A stretch of 64,000 bases of DNA from JAWRCU01 sp033542235 (GCF_033542235.1 NZ_JAWRCU010000011.1:62001-126000); one strand, 5' to 3'. Positions 1-8,759 are shown, counted from the stretch's first letter. The notes: generated from the sequence alone by a model not told the origin. Made by a program: numbers and translations.

Positions 1-303
1 ATCGCCAAGCAGGCGGTGGAGAGGTCGAAGCAGTACGCCTATCGCGACCGCAAGAACCGCAAGCGCTCGTTCCGCGCGCTTTGGGTTCAGCGCATCAACG
101 CGGCGGTGCGCGAGCACGGCCTCACCTATGGCCGCTTCATCGATGGCCTGAACAAGGCCGGGATCGAGATCGACCGCAAGGTGCTGTCCGATATGGCGAT
201 CCACGAGCCGCAGGCTTTCGGTGCGCTTGTCGCCAAGGCCAAGGTCGCGCTCGAATATCTGAAGAACACCACGCCGAATGCTTTTGAGAGCGCTGTCGCT
301 TAG
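1..303 (+). CDS. rplT: 50S ribosomal protein L20 (5' end outside window)
   Basis: Ribosomal protein bL20 binds 23S rRNA early in assembly of the large subunit. The reading frame is open from base 1 and ends with TAG at 301-303, so roughly the first quarter of the protein lies upstream of the window. The visible 100 residues carry the family pattern: the basic stretch YRDRKNRKRSFRALWVQRIN near the N-terminal side, then GLTYGRFIDGL and LNKAGIEIDRKVLSDMAIHEP. An internal GTG at 16 is not the true start. In most bacteria rplT follows infC and rpmI, and pheST follows it, as here. An intrinsic terminator lies between this gene and pheS. Identity is secure. Confidence 0.96.
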   Translation: MAKQAVERSKQYAYRDRKNRKRSFRALWVQRINAAVREHGLTYGRFIDGLNKAGIEIDRKVLSDMAIHEPQAFGALVAKAKVALEYLKNTTPNAFESAVA

Positions 304-343
304 CCAGCGCCTTCCCAAGCTTTCGAAAAGACTGTTGATTGGG

Positions 344-377
344 AAACCCGCGCTGGCAGGGCTGGCGCGGGTTTTTC
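344..377 (+). terminator. Intrinsic terminator after rplT
   Basis: The arms AAACCCGCGC (344-353) and GCGCGGGTTT (365-374) pair perfectly over 10 bp with an 11-base loop, and the 3' arm runs into a TTTTT tract (372-376). It sits 40 bases after the rplT stop and about 60 bases before pheS. It should end the ribosomal-protein transcript or attenuate entry into pheST. Confidence 0.8.
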
Positions 378-434
378 TGTTACCGGAGCCGATGATGCAG
401 GCACGAGGCTCCGCGGCAGGACGGAGACGATGAA

Positions 435-1544
435 ATGGATCTCGCCGTGAACGAAAAACAAGGTGACCTTGGCGCGCTCGAGGCTGCGCTGATGGCCGAC
501 ATTGCAAGGGCGGGCGACGAGCCGGCGCTCGAGGCGGTGCGCGTAGCGGCGCTCGGCAAAAAGGGTTCGGTCTCGGACATGCTGAAGACGCTGGGCACGA
601 TGAGCCCGGAGGAGCGCCAGGTCATGGGCCCGGCGATCAACGGGCTGAAGAACCGCGTCACGGAGGCGCTTGGCGCGCGCAAGGCGGAACTGCGCGAGGC
701 GGCGATCGCCGTACGGCTTGCCGCCGAGACGGTCGACGTGACGCTGCCGGTCCGGCCTTCGCCGGCCGAGCGCGGGCGTATCCACCCGATCAGCCAGGTG
801 ATCGACGAGATCACCGCGATCTATGCCGATCTCGGCTTCGCCGTTGCCGAGGGGCCGGACATCGAGACGGACTACTACAATTTCACCGCGCTGAATTTCC
901 CGGAAGGGCACCCGGCGCGCGAGATGCACGACACCTTCTTCTTCCCGCCCGGACCGGACGGCGAGCGCAAGCTGCTGCGCACCCACACCTCGCCGGTGCA
1001 GATCCGCACCATGGAGGCGCAGAAGCCGCCGATCCGCATCATCATTCCGGGCAAGACCTACCGGCAGGATTCGGACGCGACGCACTCGCCGATGTTCCAT
1101 CAGGTCGAAGGCTTGGTCATCGACAAGACGGCCAACGTCGCCAACATGAAGTGGGTGCATGAAGAGTTCTGCAAGGCATTCTTCGAGGTGCCGAGCGTGA
1201 AGATGCGTTTCCGGCCGAGCTTCTTCCCGTTCACCGAGCCGAGCCTGGAGGTCGATATCCAGTGCGACCGCTCGCGGCCGGGCGAGATCCGCTTCGGCGA
1301 GGGCAGCGACTGGCTCGAGATCCTTGGCTGCGGCATGGTGCACCCGAACGTGCTGCGCTATGGCGGGCTCGATCCCGACGAATATCAAGGCTTTGCCTGG
1401 GGCATGGGCATCGACCGCATCGCCATGCTGAAATACGGCATGCCGGACCTGCGCGACTTCTTCGACGCCGATGTCCGCTGGCTCACCCATTACGGTTTCC
1501 GCCCGCTCGACATGCCGACGCTGTTCGGCGGGTTGAGTTCGTAG
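435..1544 (+). CDS. pheS: Phenylalanyl-tRNA synthetase alpha subunit
   Basis: Catalytic alpha subunit of the (alpha-beta)2 phenylalanine-tRNA ligase, which charges tRNA-Phe in the cytoplasm. The 369 residues are of usual length. An N-terminal helical, tRNA-contacting region covers about residues 10-95, followed by the class II synthetase core (about 105-365). Motif 2 is seen as MFHQVEG near residue 220 and motif 3 as FAWGMGIDRIAMLKYG near residues 319-334; GRIHPISQVIDEI is also conserved. The start ATG at 435 gives the normal N-terminus. The partner pheT lies about 1 kb downstream, not directly adjacent as in many bacteria, because three small genes intervene. Confidence 0.97.
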   Translation: MDLAVNEKQGDLGALEAALMADIARAGDEPALEAVRVAALGKKGSVSDMLKTLGTMSPEERQVMGPAINGLKNRVTEALGARKAELREAAIAVRLAAETVDVTLPVRPSPAERGRIHPISQVIDEITAIYADLGFAVAEGPDIETDYYNFTALNFPEGHPAREMHDTFFFPPGPDGERKLLRTHTSPVQIRTMEAQKPPIRIIIPGKTYRQDSDATHSPMFHQVEGLVIDKTANVANMKWVHEEFCKAFFEVPSVKMRFRPSFFPFTEPSLEVDIQCDRSRPGEIRFGEGSDWLEILGCGMVHPNVLRYGGLDPDEYQGFAWGMGIDRIAMLKYGMPDLRDFFDADVRWLTHYGFRPLDMPTLFGGLSS

Positions 1545-1549
1545 AGGCG

Positions 1550-1783
1550 ATGCCGACCGTTCTAAGAGAGGCCGGCTATCGCTTTCATTTCTTCTCGGGA
1601 GACGGGCACGAGCCGCCGCATGTTCATATCGATGACGGAGACCGCAAGGCGAAAATCTGGTTGCAAGAAGTGCGTGTAGCCAAGAACGGCGGTTTCAGCG
1701 ATGTCGAGTTGGGTCGTATAATTGCCATAGTGTCCGAAAACCGATCGCGCCTTTTGGAGGCATGGAATGAATTCTTCGCCTGA
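1550..1783 (+). CDS. DUF4160 family small protein
   Basis: A 77-residue protein starting MPTVLREAGYRFHFFSGDGH and containing EPPHVHIDDGDRKAKIWLQE, the core signature of DUF4160 (residues about 1-65). The ATG at 1550 lies only 5 bases after the pheS stop, so it is probably translated from the pheS transcript. The last 17 bases overlap the next gene, a DUF2442 protein. DUF4160 and DUF2442 genes often occur as neighbours and have been suggested to be toxin-antitoxin-like or otherwise paired modules; no biochemical role is established that I can name. The location inside the pheST operon is odd and is treated as a finding. Confidence 0.85.
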   Translation: MPTVLREAGYRFHFFSGDGHEPPHVHIDDGDRKAKIWLQEVRVAKNGGFSDVELGRIIAIVSENRSRLLEAWNEFFA

Positions 1784-2045
1784 TTATCCGGAAAAGGACC
1801 GGCCGATCGAGGCATGGTGTGATCTGCATCACCTGCATGTGCTGCTTGCGGATGGAAGGCAGGTTTCCACGCCACTTTGGTGGTATCCGCGCCTGCTGAA
1901 AGCGACGCCCGCGCAGCGCAATACGGTCGAGTTGATGTTGGACGGAGTTCACTGGCCGGAAATTGATGAGGACCTCTCGATCGACGGCATGTTGAAGGGT
2001 CGTAAGGCTCCGGGCGCCGTCCCTCCATCCTTGGCAGCTGAGTAA
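1767..2045 (+). CDS. DUF2442 family small protein
   Basis: A 92-residue protein with the DUF2442 pattern: WCDLHHLHVLLADGRQVSTP (residues about 17-36), a middle helix around LLKATPAQRN, and the C-terminal consensus VHWPEIDEDLSIDGMLKG. The ATG at 1767 overlaps the end of the DUF4160 gene by 17 bases in another frame, so the two are almost certainly co-translated. Family members are small and often sit beside DUF4160. The domain is similar in size to antitoxins or small adaptors, but no DNA-binding motif is obvious by eye. Function is unknown; the family call is confident. Confidence 0.85.
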   Translation: MNSSPDYPEKDRPIEAWCDLHHLHVLLADGRQVSTPLWWYPRLLKATPAQRNTVELMLDGVHWPEIDEDLSIDGMLKGRKAPGAVPPSLAAE

Positions 2046-2130
2046 ACCTATGCTCCGGGCAACCAGCGCCGTCGGCGAAGAGTTTCGCTTGGTCGAAGTC
2101 CTGCGGGGGGCGGAAACCGAGAGACAACAG

Positions 2131-2559
2131 ATGGCTGATCTTCTTCCCAACTCCGGTGGCTGCCGCTGCGGCGCGGTCCGCTTCGAGGCCAAGGGCGAAC
2201 CGCTGTCGGTGAGTTACTGCCACTGTAGCGACTGCCGGCGTGCGACTGGTGCGCCCGTCGCTGCCTTCGTCGGCTTCCGCGCCGACGAGGTGAGCCTCGG
2301 CGGCAAGAGCCTCAGCACCTATGAGAACGGCGCGGTGACACGCAGCTTCTGCAATGTCTGCGGCTCGCCGATCGCCTATCACGACCAGCGCCTCGACAAC
2401 CAAATCTATTTCATGCTGGGCGCGATGGATATGCCCTCGAACTACAAGCCGACGCTGCACGCCTATGTGCGCGAGCAATTGCCCTACGTGCACATGCCGG
2501 ACGGGCTTGAGCGACATCTGAAGACAAGCGTGCCGAGACCCGACGAGACGATATCATGA
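2131..2559 (+). CDS. GFA-family (glutathione-dependent formaldehyde-activating-like) zinc protein
   Basis: About 142 residues with the cysteine arrangement of the GFA/CENP-V fold: CRCG at residues 11-14, YCHCSDCRR near 28-36 and FCNVCGSP near 75, which together would bind two zinc ions. Family members include glutathione-dependent formaldehyde-activating enzyme, but most are uncharacterised, so the substrate is not assigned. The frame is open from an ATG at 2050; I prefer the ATG at 2131 because the conserved domain begins just after it. The stop overlaps the pheT start as ATGA (2556-2559), implying translational coupling into pheT. It is the third of three small genes separating pheS from pheT. 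Confidence 0.83.
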   Translation: MADLLPNSGGCRCGAVRFEAKGEPLSVSYCHCSDCRRATGAPVAAFVGFRADEVSLGGKSLSTYENGAVTRSFCNVCGSPIAYHDQRLDNQIYFMLGAMDMPSNYKPTLHAYVREQLPYVHMPDGLERHLKTSVPRPDETIS

Positions 2560-4973
2560 AATTCACACTCTCCTGGCTCAAGGATCATCTGGAGACCGAC
2601 GCCTCGCTCGGCGAGATTGTCGAGCGCCTCACCGCCATCGGCCTCGAGGTCGAAGCGGTCGACGACAAGTCTTCGCTGAAGCCCTTTGTGATCGCTCGCG
2701 TGCTCACCGCCGAGAAGCATCCCGACGCCGACAAGCTAAGGGTGTTGATGGTCGACAAAGGCGACGGTAGTCCGCCGGTGCAGGTCGTCTGCGGCGCGCC
2801 GAACGCGCGGGCCGGCCTTGTCGGCGCCTTCGCCGCACCCGGCACCTACATACCGGGCACCGACATCACCCTGTCGGTCGGCAAGATACGCGGCGTCGAA
2901 AGCCGCGGCATGATGTGCTCGGAGCGCGAGCTGCAGCTTTCCGACGACCATGAAGGCATCATCGACCTGCCGGAAGAGGCGCCGGTTGGCGAGAGCTACG
3001 CAGCCTGGGCCCATCTCGACGACCCGGTGATCGAGATCAACCTGACGCCGAACCGGCCGGATGCGACCGGCGTCTACGGCATTGCCCGGGACCTCGCAGC
3101 TTCCGGGCTGGGCCAGCTGAAAACGCCGCCGGTCGAGCCCGTTCCGGGCGAGGGGGAGACGCCGGTCAAGGTGAGCCTCGACTTCAGCGATACGCCTTCG
3201 CTTTGCCGCGGCTTCGCTCTGCGGCTGGTGCGTGGCGTCAGCAACGGCCCTTCGCCGCGCTGGCTGCAGCGGCGCCTGCTCGCCATCGGGCTGCGCCCCA
3301 TAAATGCGCTGGTCGACATCACCAACTACATCACCTTCGATCGCGGCCGGCCGCTGCACGTGTTCGATGCGGCCAAGGTCAAGGGCAATCTCGTCGTGCG
3401 CCGCGCAAGGACCGGCGAGAGGGTGCTGGCGCTCGACGGCCGCGAATACGAGCTGACGCCGGAGATGTGCGTGATCGCCGACCGAGACGGCGTCGAATCG
3501 ATCGCCGGAGTCATGGGCGGCGAACACTCCGGCTGCGATGCCGACACCAGGGACGTGCTGATCGAGTCGGCTCTGTGGGAGCCACTCAACATCGCCCGCA
3601 CCGGCCGGGACCTCGGCATCATCACGGATGCGCGCTACCGTTTCGAGCGCGGCGTCGATCCGGAGTTCATGGTGCCGGGACTGGAACTCGCGACACGCAT
3701 GGTGCTCGATCTGTGCGGCGGTACGCCGACCGAGGCGGAGGTTGTCGGTTATGCCGGTCACGAGCCCAAGGTGATCATCTTCCCGACGCCCGAGGTGAAG
3801 CGGCTGACCGGTCTCGACGTGCCCGGTGAGGAGAGCATCGAGATCCTCTCGCGGCTCGGCTTCACGACGAGGGACCAGGGCTATGTCGTGGACGTGACGG
3901 TACCCTCCTGGCGGCCGGATATCGACGGCAAGGCCGATCTGGTCGAAGAAGTCATGCGCATCCACGGCGTCGACATGATCGCGCCGCAGCCCATGGCGAG
4001 CCACGGCTCCGTCAACGGCAGGATCCTCACCCCCCTGCAGATCCGCACACGCGCGGCCAAGCGTGCGCTCGCCGTGCGCGGCATGATGGAGGCGGTGACC
4101 TGGTCCTTCATCCCGGCCAGGCATGCGGAACTGTTCGGTGGCGGCGCGCCGGCGCTGAAGCTTTCGAATCCGATCGCATCGGACATGTCCGACATGCGGC
4201 CTTCGCTTCTGCCGGGCTTGCTCGCGGCCGCGCAGCGCAACACCGACCGGGGGCTGGGCGACGTAGCCTTGTTCGAAGTATCGGGCATCTATGAGGGCGA
4301 TACGCCGGACAAGCAGCGGCGCGTGGCGGCAGGTGTACGGCGCGGCACGGCCAAGCTCGACGGTGCGGGCCGGCACTGGGCGGGAAATTCTGCGACGGTC
4401 GGCGTGTTCGATGCCAAGGCGGATGCCTTCGCGGCGCTCGAGGCGGCCGGCGCGCCCGTCGACAAGCTGCAGGTCGAGGCTAGTGGGCCATCCTGGTATC
4501 ATCCCGGCCGCTCCGGCACGATCAAGCTCGGCCCGAAGACGGTGCTCGGGCATTTCGGCGAGTTCCACCCGAAGACGCTGGAGGCGCTGGACGTATCGGG
4601 CGCGCTTGCCGGCTTCGAGATCTATCTGGACGCGATCCCCGAACCGAAGCAGAAGCCGACCCGCACCAAGCCGCGGCTCGAACTGTCGCCCTATCAGGCA
4701 GTGAAGCGCGACTTTGCTTTCGTGGTCGACAAGGGCGTCGAAGCCGGGTCGCTGATGCGGGCGGCGGCTGCTGCCGACCGCAACCTGATCACAGGGGTCA
4801 CCGTATTCGACGTATTCGAGGGCGAGGCGCTGGGCGCAACCAGGAAGTCGATCGCCATAGAGGTTGCGATTCAGCCGACCGAGCGGACGCTGACGGACGA
4901 GGATTTCGAGGCGCTGGCGACCAAGATCGTCGACAACGTCGCCAAACAGACCGGCGGCGTATTGCGGGCCTGA
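2556..4973 (+). CDS. pheT: Phenylalanyl-tRNA synthetase beta subunit
   Basis: Beta subunit of phenylalanine-tRNA ligase, responsible for tRNA binding and for editing of misacylated Tyr-tRNA-Phe. The 805 residues match the usual bacterial length. Recognisable parts are an EMAP-like tRNA-binding domain (about 40-150, including HPDADKLRVLMVDKGDG and VCGAPNARAG), the B3/B4 editing domain (about 215-390), the B5 domain (about 405-475), a catalytic-like core, and the C-terminal ferredoxin-fold anticodon-binding domain (about 712-804, starting SPYQAVKRDFAFVVDKGVEA). The start overlaps the preceding GFA-family gene by four bases. An inverted repeat shortly after the stop probably ends the transcript. 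Confidence 0.97.
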   Translation: MKFTLSWLKDHLETDASLGEIVERLTAIGLEVEAVDDKSSLKPFVIARVLTAEKHPDADKLRVLMVDKGDGSPPVQVVCGAPNARAGLVGAFAAPGTYIPGTDITLSVGKIRGVESRGMMCSERELQLSDDHEGIIDLPEEAPVGESYAAWAHLDDPVIEINLTPNRPDATGVYGIARDLAASGLGQLKTPPVEPVPGEGETPVKVSLDFSDTPSLCRGFALRLVRGVSNGPSPRWLQRRLLAIGLRPINALVDITNYITFDRGRPLHVFDAAKVKGNLVVRRARTGERVLALDGREYELTPEMCVIADRDGVESIAGVMGGEHSGCDADTRDVLIESALWEPLNIARTGRDLGIITDARYRFERGVDPEFMVPGLELATRMVLDLCGGTPTEAEVVGYAGHEPKVIIFPTPEVKRLTGLDVPGEESIEILSRLGFTTRDQGYVVDVTVPSWRPDIDGKADLVEEVMRIHGVDMIAPQPMASHGSVNGRILTPLQIRTRAAKRALAVRGMMEAVTWSFIPARHAELFGGGAPALKLSNPIASDMSDMRPSLLPGLLAAAQRNTDRGLGDVALFEVSGIYEGDTPDKQRRVAAGVRRGTAKLDGAGRHWAGNSATVGVFDAKADAFAALEAAGAPVDKLQVEASGPSWYHPGRSGTIKLGPKTVLGHFGEFHPKTLEALDVSGALAGFEIYLDAIPEPKQKPTRTKPRLELSPYQAVKRDFAFVVDKGVEAGSLMRAAAAADRNLITGVTVFDVFEGEALGATRKSIAIEVAIQPTERTLTDEDFEALATKIVDNVAKQTGGVLRA

Positions 4974-4990
4974 TATTCCAGGACTTGACC

Positions 4991-5026
4991 AGGAGGCGCT
5001 GAACGACAAACCGTCCAGCGCCTCCT
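4991..5026. terminator. Hairpin between convergent pheT and aldo-keto reductase genes
   Basis: AGGAGGCGCT (4991-5000) and AGCGCCTCCT (5017-5026) form a perfect 10-bp stem with a 16-base loop between two genes that end toward each other. There is no strong T tract on either strand, so the call as a bidirectional terminator rests on symmetry and position. Confidence 0.5.
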
Positions 5027-5036
5027 CAATTTCGGC

Positions 5037-6032
5037 TCAGCCGTTCACCAGTGCCAGCTCCCGCTCGTTGTAGCGGTCGCCGGTCACGCGCTCGGGCGAG
5101 AGCGCGTCGCCGATCGCCGCGATTTCGCCCGCAGTCAGGACGATTTGGCCAGCAGCCGTGTTCTCCTCGAGATGGCGGATCTTGCGCGCGCCGGGGATTG
5201 GCACGATGAAGTCCCCCTGCGCGAGGACCCAGGCAAGCGCCAGCTGCGCCGGCGTGACGCCCCTCTCCTCAGCAATCCTTTCGAGCATGTCCAGCAGCAT
5301 CGCATTGGCCTGCATGGCTTCGGGCTGAAAGCGCGGCAGCCCTCGACGCCAATCGTCTGCGCTCAGAGCTTCGGGCTTGCGGATCGCGCCGGTCAGCAGG
5401 CCCCGGCCGAGCGGGCTGTAAGGGACAAAGCCGATGCCGAGCTCGCGGCAGACAGGCAACACCTCGTCCTCGGGATCGCGGCTCCACAGCGAATACTCGC
5501 TTTGGACCGCTGCGATCGGATGGACCGCATGCGCCCGGCGGATCGTGGCGGCACTTGCCTCCGACAGCCCGAGCGCCCGCACCTTGCCTTCGCGCACAAG
5601 GTCCGCCATGGCGCCGACCGTGTCCTCGATCGGCACGTTGGGGTCGACGCGGTGTTGATAGAAAAGGTCGATCACATCGACCCCAAGGCGCTTCAGGGAA
5701 GCCTCGGCGACCTCCCTGACATGCTCGGGCCGGCTGTCGATGCCGACCATGCGTTGCGGGCCGACGCCCTCGTCAGAAATCTTGAAGCCGAATTTGGTGG
5801 CGATCGTCACCCGGTCGCGGAACGGCTTCAGGCCCTTGCCGACCAGGATCTCGTTGTCGAACGGTCCATAGACTTCAGCGGTGTCGAAGAAATTGACGCC
5901 GATCTCGACGGCGCGATGGAGCGTTCCAATGGCGTCCTTTTCGTCCTGGCCGCCATAGGCGAAGCTCATGCCCATGCAGCCGAGGCCGACGGGATGGACG
6001 TTGAGGTCTGTTCCGAGTTTGCGGGCTTGCAT
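5037..6032 (-). CDS. Aldo/keto reductase
   Basis: NADPH-dependent aldo-keto reductase of about 331 residues, close to the YajO/AKR13-type oxidoreductases that act on aldehydes or ketones. The catalytic tetrad is present: Asp50 and Tyr55 in FDTAEVYG, Lys in IATKFGF near 81, His in YQHRVD near 128. The C-terminal phosphate-binding region IPGARKIRHLEENTAA fits NADPH. The ATG at 6032 has AGGAG six bases upstream and is preferred over the GTG one codon earlier. A LysR regulator is divergently transcribed about 100 bases away, the usual arrangement for a regulator of its neighbour. The physiological substrate cannot be told from sequence. Confidence 0.92.
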   Translation of the reverse strand: MQARKLGTDLNVHPVGLGCMGMSFAYGGQDEKDAIGTLHRAVEIGVNFFDTAEVYGPFDNEILVGKGLKPFRDRVTIATKFGFKISDEGVGPQRMVGIDSRPEHVREVAEASLKRLGVDVIDLFYQHRVDPNVPIEDTVGAMADLVREGKVRALGLSEASAATIRRAHAVHPIAAVQSEYSLWSRDPEDEVLPVCRELGIGFVPYSPLGRGLLTGAIRKPEALSADDWRRGLPRFQPEAMQANAMLLDMLERIAEERGVTPAQLALAWVLAQGDFIVPIPGARKIRHLEENTAAGQIVLTAGEIAAIGDALSPERVTGDRYNERELALVNG

Positions 6033-6136
6033 CACATGCTCCTTGCTCTCTGCGATGCAGCCTAGGTAGGCCGTTGCCTCCCGTTCGATAATCGGGATAA
6101 GTCTGCACGGGCTGTTCTAATTTATAGATCAATCAA

Positions 6137-7027
6137 ATGACCCGAAGCCATCTCTCGCAACTCGCAGTGCTTGCGGCCGTTGCACAAAACGGAAGCTTTC
6201 GCGGAGCGGCCAGGGAGCTTGGCATTGCGCCTTCGGCGGTCAGCCACGCAGTATCGAACCTGGAGAGCAGCCTCGGCGTTCGCCTGCTTTCCCGCACGAC
6301 CCGTAGCATCGCGCCGACGGAGGCAGGCGCAAGGCTTCTGGAGAGGCTGCGCCCCGCCCTTTCCGAAATCGACCGGGCGCTCGAAACCGCAATCGAAGCG
6401 CGTGACGTGCCTGCAGGGAACTTGCGGCTCACCGTGCCGCGCACCGCGGCCTATCTGGTGCTTGCGCCGAAACTCGGCGCTTTCGCCAAAGCTTATCCCG
6501 ACATCATGCTCGACCTCGTCATAGAGGATCGCTTCACGGATGTGGTGGCGGGCGGCTTCGATGCCGGCGTGCGGCTCGGCGAGAGCCTGCAGCGCGACAT
6601 GATCGCCGTCCGCATCGGACCCGCGATCCGCGGAGCGGTCGTCGGAGCACCGTCCTATTTCGAAAAGATGCCGCGCCCACAGCATCCGCGCGACCTCATC
6701 CAGCACCGCTGCCTCCGCTTCCGCTTCTCGAGCGGTGTGATCTATCGCTGGGAGTTCGAGAAGGACGGGGAGGAAATCGAGCTGCCGGTCGAGGGGCCGC
6801 TGGTCGTCGGCGAGGACCGGCTCATTGTGCAGGCCGCAATGGACGGCGCCGGCCTTGCCTTCATCTTCGAGGACTATGTGAAGGACGCAATCGCGGACGG
6901 CGGGCTCCTGCGCGTTCTGGAGGACTGGTGCCCGCCTTTCGATGGGTTCCATGTCTACTACCCGAGCCGCCGCCAGATGCGGCCGGCGCTGAGAGCTTTT
7001 GTCGATTTCTTCCGGGCAGGCAAATAG
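6137..7027 (+). CDS. LysR-family transcriptional regulator
   Basis: A 296-residue LysR-type regulator. The winged helix-turn-helix is at about residues 4-63 (LAAVAQNGSFRGAARELGIA, then PSAVSHAVSNLESSLGVRL), followed by a linker helix and a periplasmic-binding-protein-like effector domain (about 90-290). It closely resembles regulators found next to oxidoreductase genes in rhizobia. The gene is divergent from the aldo-keto reductase gene, and the 104-base gap should hold operators for both; I could not identify a clear T-N11-A box with confidence. The inducer is unknown. Confidence 0.92.
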   Translation: MTRSHLSQLAVLAAVAQNGSFRGAARELGIAPSAVSHAVSNLESSLGVRLLSRTTRSIAPTEAGARLLERLRPALSEIDRALETAIEARDVPAGNLRLTVPRTAAYLVLAPKLGAFAKAYPDIMLDLVIEDRFTDVVAGGFDAGVRLGESLQRDMIAVRIGPAIRGAVVGAPSYFEKMPRPQHPRDLIQHRCLRFRFSSGVIYRWEFEKDGEEIELPVEGPLVVGEDRLIVQAAMDGAGLAFIFEDYVKDAIADGGLLRVLEDWCPPFDGFHVYYPSRRQMRPALRAFVDFFRAGK

Positions 7028-7061
7028 CTACGCTTCCGCTCGATTCGTCAGGAGCGCGCGC

Positions 7062-7664
7062 GTGGACCATCTGCGCTATGCGGGCCTGCCGTTCGATCGA
7101 CAACGGCAGGTCTTTCTGGATATCGTGTGGGCGGAGCCACTTGTTCGAGACGCGCTGGCGCGCGCCCATTCACTTGCGCTGCCCGACTGGCGTATCGTGT
7201 CGGGAGTCCTGTACAACACGGTGTGGAACGCCCTGACGGGGCGGCCGTCGGGCCACGGCATCAAGGATATCGACCTCTTCTATTTCGATACAGCCGATCT
7301 GTCCTACGAGGCGGAAGACGAGATCATTCGCGCCGGCGCGGCGATGTTTGCTGATATGCCCGTTCCCGTGGAGATACGGAACCAGGCGCGCGTCCATCTC
7401 TGGTATCCCCAAAGATTCGGACAGGCTTGCCCGAAATATGTAAGCTCCGATCATGCGATCCGGCATTTCGCATCCGAGACTCACGCCGTAGGCGTTCGGC
7501 TTGAACATGATGGGCAGTTGAGCCTCTACGCCCCCTTCGGCCTCGACCATATTTTGTCGTTCCGCGTGGCGCCCAATCGGGCCCTCGATAACCGCGCGAC
7601 CCATGAAGAGAAGGGCGCACGCGCAAAGCGCAATTGGCCGGAGATCACGGTGGTTCCATGGTAG
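7062..7664 (+). CDS. Nucleotidyltransferase-like family protein (DUF925-type)
   Basis: About 200 residues beginning VDHLRYAGLPFDRQRQVFLD. The segment GHGIKDIDLFYFDTADLSYE (about residues 67-86) carries the D-x-D pair of a nucleotidyltransferase fold, and VRLEHDGQLSLYAPFGLDHI is a conserved stretch of the DUF925 nucleotidyltransferase family. The frame is open further upstream, but GTG at 7062 has AGGAG seven bases before it and is the best start. The gene follows the LysR regulator by 34 bases and precedes a Gfo/Idh/MocA gene. The substrate is unknown, and members of the family are uncharacterised. Confidence 0.75.
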   Translation: MDHLRYAGLPFDRQRQVFLDIVWAEPLVRDALARAHSLALPDWRIVSGVLYNTVWNALTGRPSGHGIKDIDLFYFDTADLSYEAEDEIIRAGAAMFADMPVPVEIRNQARVHLWYPQRFGQACPKYVSSDHAIRHFASETHAVGVRLEHDGQLSLYAPFGLDHILSFRVAPNRALDNRATHEEKGARAKRNWPEITVVPW

Positions 7665-7768
7665 CGGCCAGGCGTCGAGCGGAACCGTCGTTCCGCTCCT
7701 CATGCGCCTTTCCTTTTCATGGCCGCGCGGCTAGCTTCGCACACCGCTGAGCAAAGAGGAGAGAGGTC

Positions 7769-8755
7769 ATGTTCCGCTGGGGTGTTCTGTCGACGGCGAA
7801 GATCGGGCGCGATCAGGTGATCCCGGCAATCGTGCAGGCCGAGAACGGGGTGCTGTCGGCAATCGCCAGCCGTGATTTCGCCCGCGCCCGCTCCATCGCC
7901 GACAGGTTCGGCGCACCGCACGCCTTCGGCTCCTATGAGGAGCTGCTCGCCTCCGACACGGTCGACGGCGTCTACATCCCGCTCCCGACTTCCCAGCATG
8001 TCGAGTGGACGGCGAAGGCCGCCGAGGCCGGCAAGCATGTGCTGGTCGAGAAGCCGCTGGCGCTGGACGCCAAGGACATTCTGCAGCTGATCGAACTCCG
8101 CGACAGAAAAAAGGTGCTGATCTCGGAGGCCTTCATGGTCACCTATCATCCGCAATGGCTGAAGGTGCGCGACCTCGTCCGCTCCGGGGCGATCGGCGGG
8201 CTGCGCCATGTCCAGGGTGCCTTCTCCTATTACAATGTCGATCCGAACAACATGCGCAACGTGCTCTCGCTGGGCGGCGGCGCGTTGCCGGACATCGGCG
8301 TCTATCCCACGGTCTCGACGCGCTTCGTGACCGGCAAGGAGCCGAGCCGCGTGCAGGCGACGATCGAACGCGACAAGAAATTCGGCACCGACATCTATTC
8401 CTCGATCCGCGCAGATTTCGGCGAGTTCGAGCTCTCCTTCTACCTCTCGACCCAGCTTGCCAACCGTCAGCTCATGGTCTTCCACGGTGACAAAGGCTTC
8501 ATCGAGGTACGATCGCCCTTCAATGCCGGCCTTTACGAGCACCACAAGATAGAGCTGCACAACCAGGGCCACACCGAGGCGACTGTGTTCCGCTTTCCGG
8601 GCACACAGCAATACCAGCTCGAGGTCGAGACCTTCGCGCGGGTTGCCCAAGGCAGCAAGGAAGACATCTTCACGCTGGAAAGCTCGGTCGCCAACCAGAA
8701 GGTTATCGACGCAATCTTCCGCGCCGGCGACAAGGAAGGGTGGGAGGCTGTCTGA
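7769..8755 (+). CDS. Gfo/Idh/MocA family oxidoreductase
   Basis: NAD(P)-dependent sugar- or inositol-type dehydrogenase of 328 residues. The N-terminal Rossmann domain starts FRWGVLSTAKIGRDQVIPAI, and the family EKP motif is seen as VEKPLALDA near residues 93-101. The C-terminal domain has the expected beta-sheet region with GGGALPDIGVYPTVSTRFVT, containing the Asp and Tyr/His-equivalent active-site positions. AGGAGAGAGGTC precedes the ATG. No adjacent transporter or isomerase points to a particular sugar. The gene is convergent with the chaC-like gene, whose stop lies four bases away. Confidence 0.9.
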   Translation: MFRWGVLSTAKIGRDQVIPAIVQAENGVLSAIASRDFARARSIADRFGAPHAFGSYEELLASDTVDGVYIPLPTSQHVEWTAKAAEAGKHVLVEKPLALDAKDILQLIELRDRKKVLISEAFMVTYHPQWLKVRDLVRSGAIGGLRHVQGAFSYYNVDPNNMRNVLSLGGGALPDIGVYPTVSTRFVTGKEPSRVQATIERDKKFGTDIYSSIRADFGEFELSFYLSTQLANRQLMVFHGDKGFIEVRSPFNAGLYEHHKIELHNQGHTEATVFRFPGTQQYQLEVETFARVAQGSKEDIFTLESSVANQKVIDAIFRAGDKEGWEAV

Positions 8756-8759
8756 CCGT

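Noticed and set aside
300..1490. 396-codon open frame on the minus strand across pheS
   Set aside because: It is antisense to an unmistakable pheS and has no recognisable domain; such long frames are common opposite GC-rich genes.
1550..2045. Calling the DUF4160/DUF2442 pair a proven toxin-antitoxin system
   Set aside because: Size and overlap fit, but no activity or fold evidence is visible in the sequence; kept as a finding only.
2736..5009. 757-codon minus-strand frame across pheT
   Set aside because: Antisense to pheT, with the biased Arg/His/Asp composition of a shadow frame and no known motifs.
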